From Microbacterium proteolyticum (lineage in GTDB: Bacteria > Actinomycetota > Actinomycetes > Actinomycetales > Microbacteriaceae): a stretch of 64,000 bases of DNA. This document shows, piece after piece, positions 24,524 through 33,324 of this stretch (positions are counted from its first letter, which is position 1; every line of letters begins with the position of its first letter). Location: assembly GCF_014192415.1 (NCBI RefSeq), contig NZ_JACHXY010000001.1:620001-684000 (forward strand), in the 5' to 3' direction. Under the pieces are notes generated by a model, which searched no databases, was not told the DNA's origin, and saw only the letters and a list, made by a program, of their open reading frames with translations. The translations under genes were made by a program, and so were the position numbers.

Positions 24524-26697
24524 TGACCATGAGCTCCGCCGACACCCACTGCCCCTACTGCGCGCTGCGGTGCGCCATGACCGTCACCCACGCGGGCGAC
24601 GCCACGGTCACGGGCCGCGACTTCCCCACCAACCGGGGAGGACTCTGCGCCAAGGGCTGGACGTCGGCGGAGCTCCTGGCATCCCCCCACCGACTCCGGA
24701 TGCCGCTGATGCGGCGCTCCGACGGCACCCTCGCCGAGACCACCTGGGACGACGCACTGGATGCCGTCGCGGCGGCGTTCCGCGAGACGAAGGCCACCCA
24801 CGGATCCGACGCCAACGCCATCTTCGGCGGCGGCGGCCTCACCAACGAGAAGGCGTACCAGCTCGGGAAGTTCGCCCGCGTCGCCCTGGGCACCTCGCGC
24901 ATCGACTACAACGGCCGGTTCTGCATGTCGTCGGCCGCCGCAGCGTCCAACCGGGCCTTCGGCATGGACCGGGGCCTGCCCTTCCCCGTCACCGATCTCG
25001 ACGCGGCCTCGACGATCCTGTTGTTCGGCTCGAACGTCGCCGCGACCATGCCGCCGTTCCTCGCGCACCTCGCCGGAGCGCGCGCCGCGGGCGGCCTCAT
25101 CGTCGTCGACCCGCGCCGCTCGGCCACCGCGCGCCTCACCGAAGACGGTGCCGGCACCCACCTGCAGGCAGCCCCCGGCACCGACCTGCCCCTGCTCCTC
25201 GGTCTCACGCACATCGCCCTCGCCGAGGGCCTCGCCGACCGCGCATATATAGATGAGCGCACGACGGGCTTCGACGCCGTGCGGCGCAGCGTCGCCCCGT
25301 GGTGGCCGGAGCGGACGGCATCCACCACCGGCGTTCCCGTTCCGGAGCTGCGAGCGACCGTCCGGCGCCTCGCCGCGGGACGCGCGTACATCCTCACCGG
25401 ACGCGGCGTCGAACAGCACGTCGACGGCACCGCCACCGCGACCGCCGCGATCAACCTCGCCCTCGTGCTCGGCCTCGTCGGCCGCGCCGGCTCGGGCTAC
25501 GGCACCCTCACCGGACAGGGCAACGGCCAGGGCGGCCGCGAGCACGGCCAGAAGGCCGACCAGCTGCCCGGATACCGGTCCATCCGCGACCCCGACGCCC
25601 GCCGGCACGTCGCGGGAGTCTGGGGCATCAGCCCCGACGAGCTTCCGGATGCCGGCATCCCGGCCACCGCGCTGCTCGGCGAACTCGGCGGGCCGGTGAA
25701 GACGCTGCTGGTCGCCGGCTCCAACGTCGTCGTGTCGGCGCCCGACGTCGAGACCGTGCGGGCTGGCCTGAAAGCCCTCGACACCCTCATCGTCTGCGAC
25801 TTCTTCCTCTCCGAGACCGCGGAACTCGCCGACATCGTGCTGCCCGTGCTCCAGTGGGCCGAGGAGGAGGGCACGATGACCTCCCTCGAGGGCCGGGTCA
25901 TCCGCCGCCGACAGGCGCTACCGGGACCCGACGGTGCCCGCAGCGAGCTGTGGATCATGTCCGAGATCGCACGGCGCCTGGGCGCGGCATCCACCTGGTC
26001 GACCGATCCGGCCGAAGTCTTCGACGAGCTCGCGCGCGCGTCGGAGGGCGGCATCGCCGACTACTCGGGCCTCTCGCACGCGCTGCTCGACACCGGCGTC
26101 GAGGCGTACTGGCCGTACCGCTCCGAGAGCACGCCGCGTCCGTTCGCCCGGCGTTTCGCGCACGCCGACGGTCGCGCACGTCTCGTGCCGGTGGATGCCA
26201 CTCCCCCGACGCCGACCGACCGCGGCGGCGATCTGACCCTCGTCACCGGCCGCTACCTGCAGCAGTACCAGTCGGGCACGCAGACCCGCCGCGTCACCGA
26301 GCTGAACGGCGCCCGCCCCGAGGCACGGCTCGAGATCCATCCGGCGACGGCTTCGCGGCTCGGCATCCGCGAAGGTGCGCTGGTCGCGGTGTCGAACGAG
26401 CGCGGCACCGTGCGGGCGCGGGCGAGCGTGACGCTCGACATCCGTCACGACACCGTTTTCCTGCCCTTCCACTACGCCGGCGACGAGTGCGCCAACCGCT
26501 TGACCGAGGCCCTGGTCGACCCGACCTCGGCGATGCCGGAGTTCAAGCGCACGCGCGTGCGGGTGGCTCCGGATGCCGCGGTGTCCGTCGCCGCGGTCGG
26601 CCACGGGCCGGTGGTGGTGTCGGAGCATCCGGCGGTCGGGCGGACGGCTTCCCCTTCTTCCCGTGTCAGTGAAATCGCCGAGGAGATGCATGTCTGA
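24523..26697 (+). CDS. nasC: Assimilatory nitrate reductase catalytic subunit
   Basis: 724 residues, a molybdopterin-guanine-dinucleotide oxidoreductase reducing nitrate to nitrite in the cytoplasm. The N-terminal [4Fe-4S] ligands are Cys10, Cys13, Cys17 and Cys42 (CPYCALRC, GGLCAKGW). The Mo-binding cysteine is Cys134 in NGRFCMSSAAAA. The C-terminal dinucleotide-binding domain begins about residue 560 (LVTGRYLQQYQSGTQTRRV). No Tat signal is seen, consistent with the assimilatory enzyme. It overlaps narK by one base and the next gene by eight. The length is typical of Nas rather than respiratory NarG. Confidence 0.92.
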   Translation: MTMSSADTHCPYCALRCAMTVTHAGDATVTGRDFPTNRGGLCAKGWTSAELLASPHRLRMPLMRRSDGTLAETTWDDALDAVAAAFRETKATHGSDANAIFGGGGLTNEKAYQLGKFARVALGTSRIDYNGRFCMSSAAAASNRAFGMDRGLPFPVTDLDAASTILLFGSNVAATMPPFLAHLAGARAAGGLIVVDPRRSATARLTEDGAGTHLQAAPGTDLPLLLGLTHIALAEGLADRAYIDERTTGFDAVRRSVAPWWPERTASTTGVPVPELRATVRRLAAGRAYILTGRGVEQHVDGTATATAAINLALVLGLVGRAGSGYGTLTGQGNGQGGREHGQKADQLPGYRSIRDPDARRHVAGVWGISPDELPDAGIPATALLGELGGPVKTLLVAGSNVVVSAPDVETVRAGLKALDTLIVCDFFLSETAELADIVLPVLQWAEEEGTMTSLEGRVIRRRQALPGPDGARSELWIMSEIARRLGAASTWSTDPAEVFDELARASEGGIADYSGLSHALLDTGVEAYWPYRSESTPRPFARRFAHADGRARLVPVDATPPTPTDRGGDLTLVTGRYLQQYQSGTQTRRVTELNGARPEARLEIHPATASRLGIREGALVAVSNERGTVRARASVTLDIRHDTVFLPFHYAGDECANRLTEALVDPTSAMPEFKRTRVRVAPDAAVSVAAVGHGPVVVSEHPAVGRTASPSSRVSEIAEEMHV

Positions 26698-28303
26698 GCG
26701 TGTGGTGCTGGTGGGCTACGGCCCCGTCGGGGCGCGGCTGATCGAGGGACTCCTGCCGGCGGTGCGCGACGGGCTCATCGACTTGACGGTCATCGGCGCC
26801 GAGACGCACGACGTCTACAACCGCGTACTGCTCGCCGAGTACGCCGTCGGGCGCGCGGACCGCGAAGGCCTCGACATGGGCGACCGGCTCGTCGCCGAAG
26901 AAGCCGGCGTCCGGTTCGTGCTCGGCATGACGGTGGTCGGCGTCGACCGCGATCGTCGCGTCGTGCGGCTGCACGATGGCATCCGGATCCCCTACGACCG
27001 GCTCGTGCTGGCCACAGGGGCACGCGCGAACGTCCCCACCCTCGCCGGTCTCGAGCGGGCGCAGCGGCATCGCGCGGCCCGGCCGGCGGTTGCGGCGGAA
27101 CTCGACCACGGGTCGGCGCCTCTGCCCCGCGGAGTCGTCGCCCTGCGCGACCTCGCCGACGCGGAGCACGTGCGTGCCGCCGTCTCGGCCGGGCAGCGCA
27201 TCGTCGTGCTCGGCGCGGGCGTGCTCGGCATGGAGCTGGCGCTGGCCGCCGCCGAAGCCGGCGCCGAGGTGGTGGTGGCGTACCACTCCGCCGCCCCGAT
27301 GAACCGCACGCTCGACGAGAACGGCGGACGCGTACTCGCCGCCGCGGCCACCGCCGTCGGGGTGGAGATGATGCACCACGCCCGCGCCGAGAGCATCGTG
27401 CAGCGGTACGACGATCATGGCCAGGCGTGGTTCGACGGCCTGGTGTGCGCCGACGGCAAGGTGCTCACGGGCGACCTGCTCGTGCTGTCGTGCGGGGTCG
27501 CGGCACGCACCGAAGTGGCATCCCTCGCCGGACTCGCCATCTCGAGCGGCGTGCTCGTCGACGGTTCCTCCCGTTCGTGGACGGACCCCGCCGTCTTCGC
27601 GATCGGCGACTGCGCGCACGTCGCCGACCCCGCCGATGCGGGCGCCGACGGCCGCGTTCCCGGAGGCCCGAGCGGGCTCATCGGACCGGGCTGGCGGCAG
27701 GCCGATCGGCTCGCGGCGCTGCTGTCGTCGGGGATGTCGGGCGGGGGCGCCGCCGTAGCGACACCCCTCGTAGGCGATGTGTCCGCGGCCCCGGCACCCG
27801 TCGAACGCCCCGGCGTCGTCATGCTCAAAGCCGAGGGAATCGACGTCGTCGCCGGGGGCGCGGTCGACGCCGACCCCTTCTCGCACGCTCCCGGATGCCA
27901 CGGCCCCCAGATCACCCTCTGGGCCGACCCCGCGCGCGGCGCGTACGTCAAGCTCGTCACCGTCGACGGCGTGCTCACCGGCTTCGTCGCGGTCGGGATG
28001 CCGCGCACCGGCGCCGAGCTCACCCTGCTGTTCGAGCGGGGCTCGGAGCTGCCCGCCGACCGCTCGTCCCTCCTGCGGCTCGACGCCCCCGACGCCGGGA
28101 TGACCGTCGTCGCCGACCCGTTCGCCGCGGACGCCACGGTGTGCTGGTGCAACGGGGTGAGCGCGGGGGCCATCCGCGACGCCGTCACCGCCGGGGAGCC
28201 GACGGTCGCGTGCGTGAAGGCGTCGACCCGCGCCGGCACCGGCTGCGGCGGCTGCGTCGGCCGGATCAACGAGCTGATCGCGCGTGAGGCCGTGCCGGCG
28301 TAG
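26690..28303 (+). CDS. nasB: FAD/NAD(P)H electron-transfer subunit of nitrate reductase (NasB-like)
   Basis: 537 residues. The N-terminal two thirds is a two-dinucleotide-binding reductase: FAD motif VVLVGYGPVGARLIEGL (5-21), VVLGAGVLGMELALAAAEAG for NAD(P)H, and FAIGDCAHVADP closing the FAD site. The C-terminus carries a BFD-like [2Fe-2S] domain with CWC (Cys485, Cys487) and CGGC (519-522). Family members such as Bacillus NasB pass electrons from NAD(P)H to NasC; the N-terminal part also resembles NirB. An AGGAGA site precedes the ATG at 26690, inside the end of nasC. No nitrite reductase gene follows in this window. Confidence 0.88.
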   Translation: MSERVVLVGYGPVGARLIEGLLPAVRDGLIDLTVIGAETHDVYNRVLLAEYAVGRADREGLDMGDRLVAEEAGVRFVLGMTVVGVDRDRRVVRLHDGIRIPYDRLVLATGARANVPTLAGLERAQRHRAARPAVAAELDHGSAPLPRGVVALRDLADAEHVRAAVSAGQRIVVLGAGVLGMELALAAAEAGAEVVVAYHSAAPMNRTLDENGGRVLAAAATAVGVEMMHHARAESIVQRYDDHGQAWFDGLVCADGKVLTGDLLVLSCGVAARTEVASLAGLAISSGVLVDGSSRSWTDPAVFAIGDCAHVADPADAGADGRVPGGPSGLIGPGWRQADRLAALLSSGMSGGGAAVATPLVGDVSAAPAPVERPGVVMLKAEGIDVVAGGAVDADPFSHAPGCHGPQITLWADPARGAYVKLVTVDGVLTGFVAVGMPRTGAELTLLFERGSELPADRSSLLRLDAPDAGMTVVADPFAADATVCWCNGVSAGAIRDAVTAGEPTVACVKASTRAGTGCGGCVGRINELIAREAVPA

Positions 28304-28332
28304 GCCGTGCGGCGTGCGGCGTGCGCCGTCTG

Positions 28333-28445
28333 CCCGCGTGCGGCGGGGCGGCTGCTCGCGTGCGGCGGGGCGGCTGCTCGCGTGCGGCGGGGACGGCGGC
28401 TCGCGTGCGGCGGGGACGGCGGCTCGCGTGCGGCGGATGCCAGGT
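28333..28445 (+). repeat. Five tandem 22-23-bp repeats
   Basis: Five imperfect units of the form CTCGCGTGCGGCGGGGCGG plus a short variable tail, right after nasB. The units drift from ...GGGGCGGCTG to ...GGGGACGGCGG. They are part of the 376-bp gene-free spacer 28304-28679. Confidence 0.75.
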
Positions 28446-28446
28446 C

Positions 28447-28509
28447 GCGTGAGTTGCCGCACTTCGCCGCCTGAGCGCCTCGGATGCGACCAACACCGGC
28501 AACCCACGC
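28447..28509. repeat. 63-bp palindromic element, type I copy 1
   Basis: Arms GCGTGAGTTGCCG and CGGCAACCCACGC pair over 13 bp with one mismatch around a 37-nt loop. The whole unit recurs at 28563-28625 with few differences. Confidence 0.75.
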
Positions 28510-28562
28510 GCCGACGCGGCCGCACCGAGAGCATCAGCCCGCGTCCGCGAGGCCGCCACCCC

Positions 28563-28625
28563 GCCTGAATTGCCGCACTTCGCCGCCCGAGCGCCGCGGA
28601 TGCGACCAACACCGGCAACTCACGC
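28563..28625. repeat. 63-bp palindromic element, type I copy 2
   Basis: Second copy of the type I unit, exactly 116 bp from the first and of the same length. The internal stretch GCGACCAACACCGGCAAC is identical. The right arm CGGCAACTCACGC is the perfect complement of copy 1's left arm; the left arm here has three changes. Confidence 0.75.
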
Positions 28626-28667
28626 GCCGGGGCGCCGAGACGGAACGTCCGCGAAACGCGAAACCAG

Positions 28668-28673
28668 TACGCT
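28668..28673 (+). promoter_or_regulatory. -10 box TACGCT of the lysE gene (leaderless)
   Basis: TACGCT followed by 6 nt and the ATG at 28680, with no ribosome site. This is the actinobacterial leaderless pattern. Confidence 0.55.
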
Positions 28674-28679
28674 TCCGGC

Positions 28680-29312
28680 ATGCCCCCGATCGAGAACCTC
28701 GTGGCCTTCGTCGCCGCGTCGGTCGTCATCATCGTCATCCCGGGTCCGAGCGTGCTGTTCGTCATCGGTCGCTCCATCGCGCTGGGCCGCCGCGCGGGCG
28801 TGCTGAGCGTCGTCGGCAATGCGCTGGGCACCGTGCCCGCGGTGCTCGCCGTCGCCTTCGGAGTCGGCGCGATAGTCGCCTCGTCGATCGTCGCCTTCAC
28901 CGTGCTCAAGATCGCCGGCGCGATCTATCTCGCGTGGCTCGGCATCCAGGCGATCCGCCATCGCCACGCGCACGTCACGGGAGCCGCGGTCGTCCCCACC
29001 TCGTCATGGACCCTGCTGCGTCAGGGGTTCATCGTGGGCCTGACCAACCCCAAGACCATCGCCTTCTTCGTCGCCGTCCTGCCGCAGTTCGTCGACCCGC
29101 ACGCCGGGGCCGTCTGGCTGCAGCTGCTCGTGCTCGGCTTCATCTTCCAGGTGCTCGCGCTGACCTGCGACAGTGTCTGGGCCCTCGCCGCCGGCACCGC
29201 GCGCACGTGGTTCGCGCGCTCCCCGAGACGCATCTCGACGCTGTCGGCGACCGGCGGCGTCATGATGATCGGCCTCGGCGGCGCGCTCGCCTTCACCGGC
29301 GCGAAGAGCTGA
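28680..29312 (+). CDS. LysE/RhtB family amino-acid exporter
   Basis: 210 residues with six hydrophobic helices. Family hallmarks are VVIIVIPGPSVLFVIGRSIALGRRAG (PGP motif, split about 18-40), AGAIYLAWLGIQAIRHR, and the GFIVGLTNPKTIAFFVAVLPQF segment (NPK motif) at mid-protein. It exports amino acids or derivatives such as homoserine or threonine; the substrate cannot be specified. It stands alone between repeat-rich spacers and is transcribed from a leaderless promoter. Confidence 0.9.
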   Translation: MPPIENLVAFVAASVVIIVIPGPSVLFVIGRSIALGRRAGVLSVVGNALGTVPAVLAVAFGVGAIVASSIVAFTVLKIAGAIYLAWLGIQAIRHRHAHVTGAAVVPTSSWTLLRQGFIVGLTNPKTIAFFVAVLPQFVDPHAGAVWLQLLVLGFIFQVLALTCDSVWALAAGTARTWFARSPRRISTLSATGGVMMIGLGGALAFTGAKS

Positions 29313-29392
29313 GACACCGCCCAGCGAGGCCGACCCCCGACCGAGCCGAGCCCACGGGATACCGCGCTCCGGTGCGCGCTATCGCTACGCGC

Positions 29393-29457
29393 GAGAAACG
29401 TGATCGACGGCGAGAAACGCCGTCTCAACGCGTTTCTTCGCGCGGATCGCGTTTCTC
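29393..29457. repeat. 65-bp palindromic element, type II copy 1
   Basis: Left arm GAGAAACGTGATCGACG against right arm CGCGGATCGCGTTTCTC: 17-bp arms with three mismatches. It is the diverged copy of the perfect unit at 29576-29640. Confidence 0.75.
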
Positions 29458-29575
29458 GGTTGCCCCCGACGTCGCCCGGCCTCGTCGTCGACGGATGCAA
29501 CCGCGTCATCCGAGGTGCAACGTGCCATCCGTGGGCCCGCTCGCTGCGGTCAGCGCGCAGCCGCCCTGCCCGCCC

Positions 29576-29640
29576 GAGAAACGCGATCCGCGGCGATAAA
29601 CGCCGCGTCAACGCGTTTCTCTGCGCGGATCGCGTTTCTC
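29576..29640. repeat. 65-bp palindromic element, type II copy 2 (perfect arms)
   Basis: Left arm GAGAAACGCGATCCGCG and right arm CGCGGATCGCGTTTCTC are perfect 17-bp complements around a 31-nt loop that itself contains AACGC/GCGTT pairing. It is 183 bp from copy 1, within the 586-bp gene-free spacer 29313-29898. There is no T-run, so it is unlikely to be a simple terminator. Confidence 0.8.
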
Positions 29641-29689
29641 GCGCGGCACCTCGGTCCCGCCGCACCGCGCCGCCGCCCCGCCGCCGTGC

Positions 29690-29815
29690 CGCGCCACTCC
29701 CGCCCTCGCCCCGCCTCGCCCCGCCTCGCCCCGCCCCGCCCCGCCCTGCCCTCGCCCTCGCCCCGCCCCAACCCGCCCCGCGCCGCCCTCGCCCTCGCGC
29801 CGCCCCTCCACGCCG
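29690..29815 (+). repeat. C-rich low-complexity tract
   Basis: Over 100 bp made almost wholly of CCGCC, CTCGCC and CCTCGC words on the plus strand, just before the TetR promoter. It appears to be simple-sequence expansion, and open frames through it are not real genes. Confidence 0.7.
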
Positions 29816-29886
29816 ATCCCCCGACCGATCGTCGTCCCCGGACACCCGGACACCGCGCCCGCGCCGCCCCACCGCCGGGCCGCGGA

Positions 29887-29892
29887 TATGCT
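29887..29892 (+). promoter_or_regulatory. -10 box TATGCT of the tetR gene (leaderless)
   Basis: TATGCT followed by 6 nt and GTG at 29899, with no ribosome site. It fixes the start of the TetR gene downstream of the C-rich tract. Confidence 0.55.
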
Positions 29893-29898
29893 CGGCAC

Positions 29899-30567
29899 GT
29901 GACCGACAGCGCCGCCCCCTCGAGCCGCACGGCGGTCGTTGCCGCCGCGATCGACCTCTTCGCGGAGCACGGTTACGACCAGACCTCTGTGGAGCAGATC
30001 GCCCAGGCCGCGGGGGTGTCGCGCTCGACCTTCTTCCGCCAGTTCGGCGGCAAGGAAGACGTGGTCTTCGCCGACCACGAAGTACTCCTCGCCGAGACGC
30101 GCGCGTACCTGTCGCAGCAGCACGACGACCCGTGGGCGGCCGTGTGCGAAGCGTCGGTGCGGGTGTTCCGCCATTTCGCCGCCGACCCCGAACTCGCCCG
30201 CCGTCGATACAAGATCGTGCGCGAGGTCTCGGGTCTTCGCGACCGCGAGATCGTCACCGTCTTCCGCTACGAGCGCCTCTTCGACCAGTATCTGCGCGAT
30301 GCGCTCCCCGGCCTCGACCCCCTGGATGCCGTCGGCTTCGCCGCCCTTGTCACCGCCGTGCACAACCACGTGTTGCGCCGTCTGATGCGCGGCGCTCGGG
30401 TGCCGGCATCCGTTCTGCGTCGCGCGCTCGACGACGCTCTTCGTCGCTACGGCGTGCACCCCGACGGTGAGGATGCCGCGGGCGACGACCTCGTCGTCGC
30501 CGTGTTCCCGCGTCGTATGCCCGCCGCAGAGGTCACGCGGCGGCTCCGGGCGAGCCTGCCCGACTGA
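29899..30567 (+). CDS. TetR family transcriptional regulator
   Basis: 222 residues from the GTG at 29899; longer open sequence upstream is low-complexity. The N-terminal HTH is clear: AAIDLFAEHGYDQTSVEQIA then QAAGVSRSTFFRQFGGKEDV (about 13-55). The remaining helical part is a ligand-binding domain of the TetR_C type (FRHFAADPELARRRYKIVRE; EIVTVFRYERLFDQYLRDAL). It reads toward the acyl-CoA dehydrogenase gene 142 bp downstream and may control it (inference). Confidence 0.9.
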   Translation: MTDSAAPSSRTAVVAAAIDLFAEHGYDQTSVEQIAQAAGVSRSTFFRQFGGKEDVVFADHEVLLAETRAYLSQQHDDPWAAVCEASVRVFRHFAADPELARRRYKIVREVSGLRDREIVTVFRYERLFDQYLRDALPGLDPLDAVGFAALVTAVHNHVLRRLMRGARVPASVLRRALDDALRRYGVHPDGEDAAGDDLVVAVFPRRMPAAEVTRRLRASLPD

Positions 30568-30696
30568 AGCACCGACGTCCGGCGGCGTCCACCGCTGCCG
30601 ACGCGCGGACGGGCGGCGCCGCCCGTGCGGCTGCGCGTACCGCGACACCGTTTGTCGCGCACGTGCAAAACACTGCCACCCAGTTCCAACATGAGC

Positions 30697-30702
30697 GATA
30701 CT
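30697..30702 (+). promoter_or_regulatory. -10 box GATACT of the acyl-CoA dehydrogenase gene
   Basis: GATACT with 7 nt to the ATG at 30710 and no ribosome site. Confidence 0.45.
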
Positions 30703-30709
30703 GGGAACC

Positions 30710-31951
30710 ATGACCATCGACGCCGATGCCCGCACGCTCCCCGGGGAGCGCGTCTCCCACTACGACCTGCTGGGCCGCCGCGACACCGACTACTACGCGG
30801 TGTTCACCGATATCCCCGACGCCGACCGCGCGGTCTGGGACCGCGCCAAGGCATTCACCGACGAGGTCGGCACGCGCATGCAGGGCGAGTGGGATGCCGC
30901 GACCTACCCCGTCGAGCTGGTTCAGCGCATGGGCGAGCTCGAGCTGTTCACCGACGGCATCGAGCACCCCGAGCTCCCGCACACCTCGCCGCTGGCCGCA
31001 GGCCTCGTGAACATGGAAGTGTCGCGGCACGACGGCTCCCTCGCGACAGCCCTCGCCGTCCAGGGAGGGCTCGCGCTGCGCACCCTCGCGCTGTTCGGCT
31101 CCCCCGAACAGCAGCGGCGGTGGCTGAAGCCCCTCGCCGAGGGCACCGTTCTCGGCGCGTTCGCCCTGACCGAGCCCGACCACGGCTCCGATTCCGTGTC
31201 TCTCGAGACCACCGCCGTCCGCACGACCGACGGTTGGTCGCTCAACGGGACGAAGAAGTGGATCGGCAACGGTGCGTCCGGCGGCATCACCTTCGTGTGG
31301 GCGCGGGTGGACGACGACGGCGCCGACGACCACGGCAAGGTGCGATGCTTCCTCGTCGAACAGGACACCCCGGGCTACGCGGGCACCGTCATCACCGGCA
31401 AGGTGTCGCTGCGCGGCATCCACCAGGCCCACATCGCGATGGACGACCTGCGTCTCGCCTCGGATGCCGTGCTGCCCGGGTCGCACACCTTCAAGGACGC
31501 GTCTCGTGTGCTCTACGCCACGCGATCCGGCGTCGCCTGGTCGGCGCTCGGACACGCCACCGCGTGTTACGAGATCGCACGGACGTATGCCACCGAACGC
31601 ATGCAGTTCGGAAGGCCCCTCGCGGCGTTCCAGATGGTGCAAGAGCGTCTCGCGCAGATGCTCGACGAGCTCACCGCGATGCAGCTGTACTGCCGGCGCC
31701 TCGCCGACCTCGAAGCCACGGGGGGCCTGCGTCCCACGCAGGCGTCTCTGGCGAAGTACCACAACGCCCGCGCCGCGCGCCGGGTGGCCTCGATCGCACG
31801 TGATCTGCTCGGCGGCAACGGCATCCTGCTCGAGAACGGCGTCATGCAGCACCTCGCCGACATCGAGGCGATCCACACCTACGAGGGCACCGAGAGCGTG
31901 CAGGCCCTCCTCCTCGGCCGCGACATCACCGGCATGAGCGCGTTCGTCTGA
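30710..31951 (+). CDS. Acyl-CoA dehydrogenase (glutaryl-CoA dehydrogenase-like)
   Basis: 413 residues, an FAD enzyme oxidising acyl-CoA to enoyl-CoA. Signatures are GAFALTEPDHGSDSVSLETT (FAD and substrate binding, about 148-167), LNGTKKWIGNGASGGITFVW (about 180-200), the helical FGRPLAAFQMVQERLAQM, and near the C-terminus HTYEGTESVQALLLGRDITG. The Glu in YEGT sits where glutaryl-CoA-type dehydrogenases have the catalytic base. The overall layout favours glutaryl-CoA or related branched substrates over long-chain ones. The divergence from true GcdH is enough that the substrate is uncertain. Confidence 0.85.
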   Translation: MTIDADARTLPGERVSHYDLLGRRDTDYYAVFTDIPDADRAVWDRAKAFTDEVGTRMQGEWDAATYPVELVQRMGELELFTDGIEHPELPHTSPLAAGLVNMEVSRHDGSLATALAVQGGLALRTLALFGSPEQQRRWLKPLAEGTVLGAFALTEPDHGSDSVSLETTAVRTTDGWSLNGTKKWIGNGASGGITFVWARVDDDGADDHGKVRCFLVEQDTPGYAGTVITGKVSLRGIHQAHIAMDDLRLASDAVLPGSHTFKDASRVLYATRSGVAWSALGHATACYEIARTYATERMQFGRPLAAFQMVQERLAQMLDELTAMQLYCRRLADLEATGGLRPTQASLAKYHNARAARRVASIARDLLGGNGILLENGVMQHLADIEAIHTYEGTESVQALLLGRDITGMSAFV

Positions 31952-31956
31952 CCCGG

Positions 31957-32015
31957 GTGCCGGGCGCCGATGCCGGGTGCCCACGGTCGGTTCGTCCAGG
32001 GCCGGCGCCCGGCAC
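31957..32015. repeat. 59-bp inverted repeat after the acyl-CoA dehydrogenase gene
   Basis: GTGCCGGGCGCC and GGCGCCCGGCAC pair perfectly over 12 bp around a 35-nt loop, 5 bp after the stop codon. It could terminate transcription, but its size and lack of a T-run liken it to the other palindromic elements in this window. Confidence 0.6.
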
Positions 32016-32146
32016 GGGGGTCGATCGACGGAGCGGGCCCGGGCAGGTGAAGAGCCGGACGGATGCCGGGACCCGGCGTCCTATCCGGGGCTGAGGCACC
32101 GCGCAACCTCGCTGGCGATGTCGGAGGCCCCCGCTACCGTGTGAGC

Positions 32147-33319
32147 ATGGGCCTGTTCTCTCGTCATCCCGCGCCTCGCGACGTGGTCGCTTCCGTCGCC
32201 GAGGCGGTGCAGACGCCACCCAAGAGCCTGTGGTCCGACGGCTTCGGTCGTCTCGCCGTCCGGGCCGTGCAGATCCTCATCGTCGTAGCCCTCGTCGCCG
32301 GTCTGATCTGGGGCATCCAGCAGGTGACGCTGGTGATCATCCCCCTCGTGCTGGCGCTCATCTTCGCCTCGGCCTTCGGCCCCGTCACGATGTGGATGCG
32401 GCGCAAGGGTGTGCCGTCCGTCATCGCGACGTTGCTGACCCTGCTCGCCGTGGTCGCCGTGCTGGCGGCCCTCGGCTGGCTCGTGGTGAACGCCGTGGTC
32501 AATCAATGGGACTCGCTCAGCTCCCAGGCCGTCGAAGGGTTCGAGAAGGCGCAGGAGTGGTACCAGACTCTTCCGTTCGCGATCTCGTCCGACCAGGTGA
32601 ACGCCGCGTTGCAGGGCATCGCCGATTTCGTCACGAGCGCCCAGTTCGGCACCGGCGCCCTCGCAGGCGTGGGCGCGATCGCCTCGTTCGTCACGGGCTT
32701 CGTGCTCATGGTCGTCATCCTGTTCTTCTTCCTCAAAGACGGCCCCCGCATGTGGGAGTTCGTGCTGCGCCCGTTCCACGGCAGCGACTACGACCGCGCG
32801 CGCCGCATCGGCGACAAGACGGTGACGGTGCTGGGCTCGTACGTCCGTGGCACCGCCTCCGTCGCCGCGGTGGATGCGATCGGTATCGGTATCGGTCTCG
32901 CGATCCTGCAGGTTCCCCTCGCTCTTCCGCTGGCCGTGCTGGTCTTCCTGCTCGCCTTCATCCCGATCGTCGGTGCAGTGACCGCCGGCATCCTCGCGGC
33001 GCTCGTGGCGTTGGTCACCAACGGCCCCATCGTGGCCCTCATCGTCGTCGGCATCGTCGTGCTCGTGAACCAGCTCGAGGGCAACTTCCTGCAGCCCGTC
33101 CTCATGGGCCGCTCGATGAAGCTGCACTCGTTCGTCGTGCTGGTGGTGCTCGCCGGCGGCACCGCGATCGGCGGCATCCTGGGCACCCTGCTCGCCGTGC
33201 CGCTCACCGCCGTCGTCTGGGGCATCATCACCGTCTGGAACGGCCCGGACAAGCCGGCCGAGTGGGCGCGACGCAAGAAGCGCAAAGACCCCGTGCCCCT
33301 GTCGGGTGACGAGAGCTGA
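32147..33319 (+). CDS. AI-2E family transporter (permease-like)
   Basis: 390 residues with about eight hydrophobic segments arranged as in the AI-2E/UPF0118 family. There are two N-terminal helices (IVVALVAGLIWGIQQVTLVI), a coiled cytoplasmic middle part (about 115-170), and the signature FFFLKDGPRMWEFVL followed by VDAIGIGIGLAILQVPLALP and NQLEGNFLQPVLMGRSMKLH. Members have been linked to autoinducer, osmolyte or Na+/H+ transport; no substrate is evident. TACCGT (32135-32140) plus 6 nt precedes the ATG, so it is probably leaderless. The ligase gene follows after 5 bp. Confidence 0.85.
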   Translation: MGLFSRHPAPRDVVASVAEAVQTPPKSLWSDGFGRLAVRAVQILIVVALVAGLIWGIQQVTLVIIPLVLALIFASAFGPVTMWMRRKGVPSVIATLLTLLAVVAVLAALGWLVVNAVVNQWDSLSSQAVEGFEKAQEWYQTLPFAISSDQVNAALQGIADFVTSAQFGTGALAGVGAIASFVTGFVLMVVILFFFLKDGPRMWEFVLRPFHGSDYDRARRIGDKTVTVLGSYVRGTASVAAVDAIGIGIGLAILQVPLALPLAVLVFLLAFIPIVGAVTAGILAALVALVTNGPIVALIVVGIVVLVNQLEGNFLQPVLMGRSMKLHSFVVLVVLAGGTAIGGILGTLLAVPLTAVVWGIITVWNGPDKPAEWARRKKRKDPVPLSGDES

Positions 33320-33324
33320 CGCGC

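Noticed and set aside
28303..28680. CRISPR-like spaced repeats after nasB
   Set aside because: The 22-23-bp tandem units are contiguous and drift in sequence, and the 63-bp units are palindromes 116 bp apart. There is no repeat-spacer alternation and no cas gene.
26666..28909. 747-codon leftward open frame
   Set aside because: Antisense to nasB and running into tandem repeats; low-complexity Arg/Ala/His sequence.
29400..29898. Extended TetR start within the upstream open frame
   Set aside because: The upstream frame runs through palindromic repeats and a C-rich tract; a -10 box 6 nt before the GTG at 29899 fixes the start.
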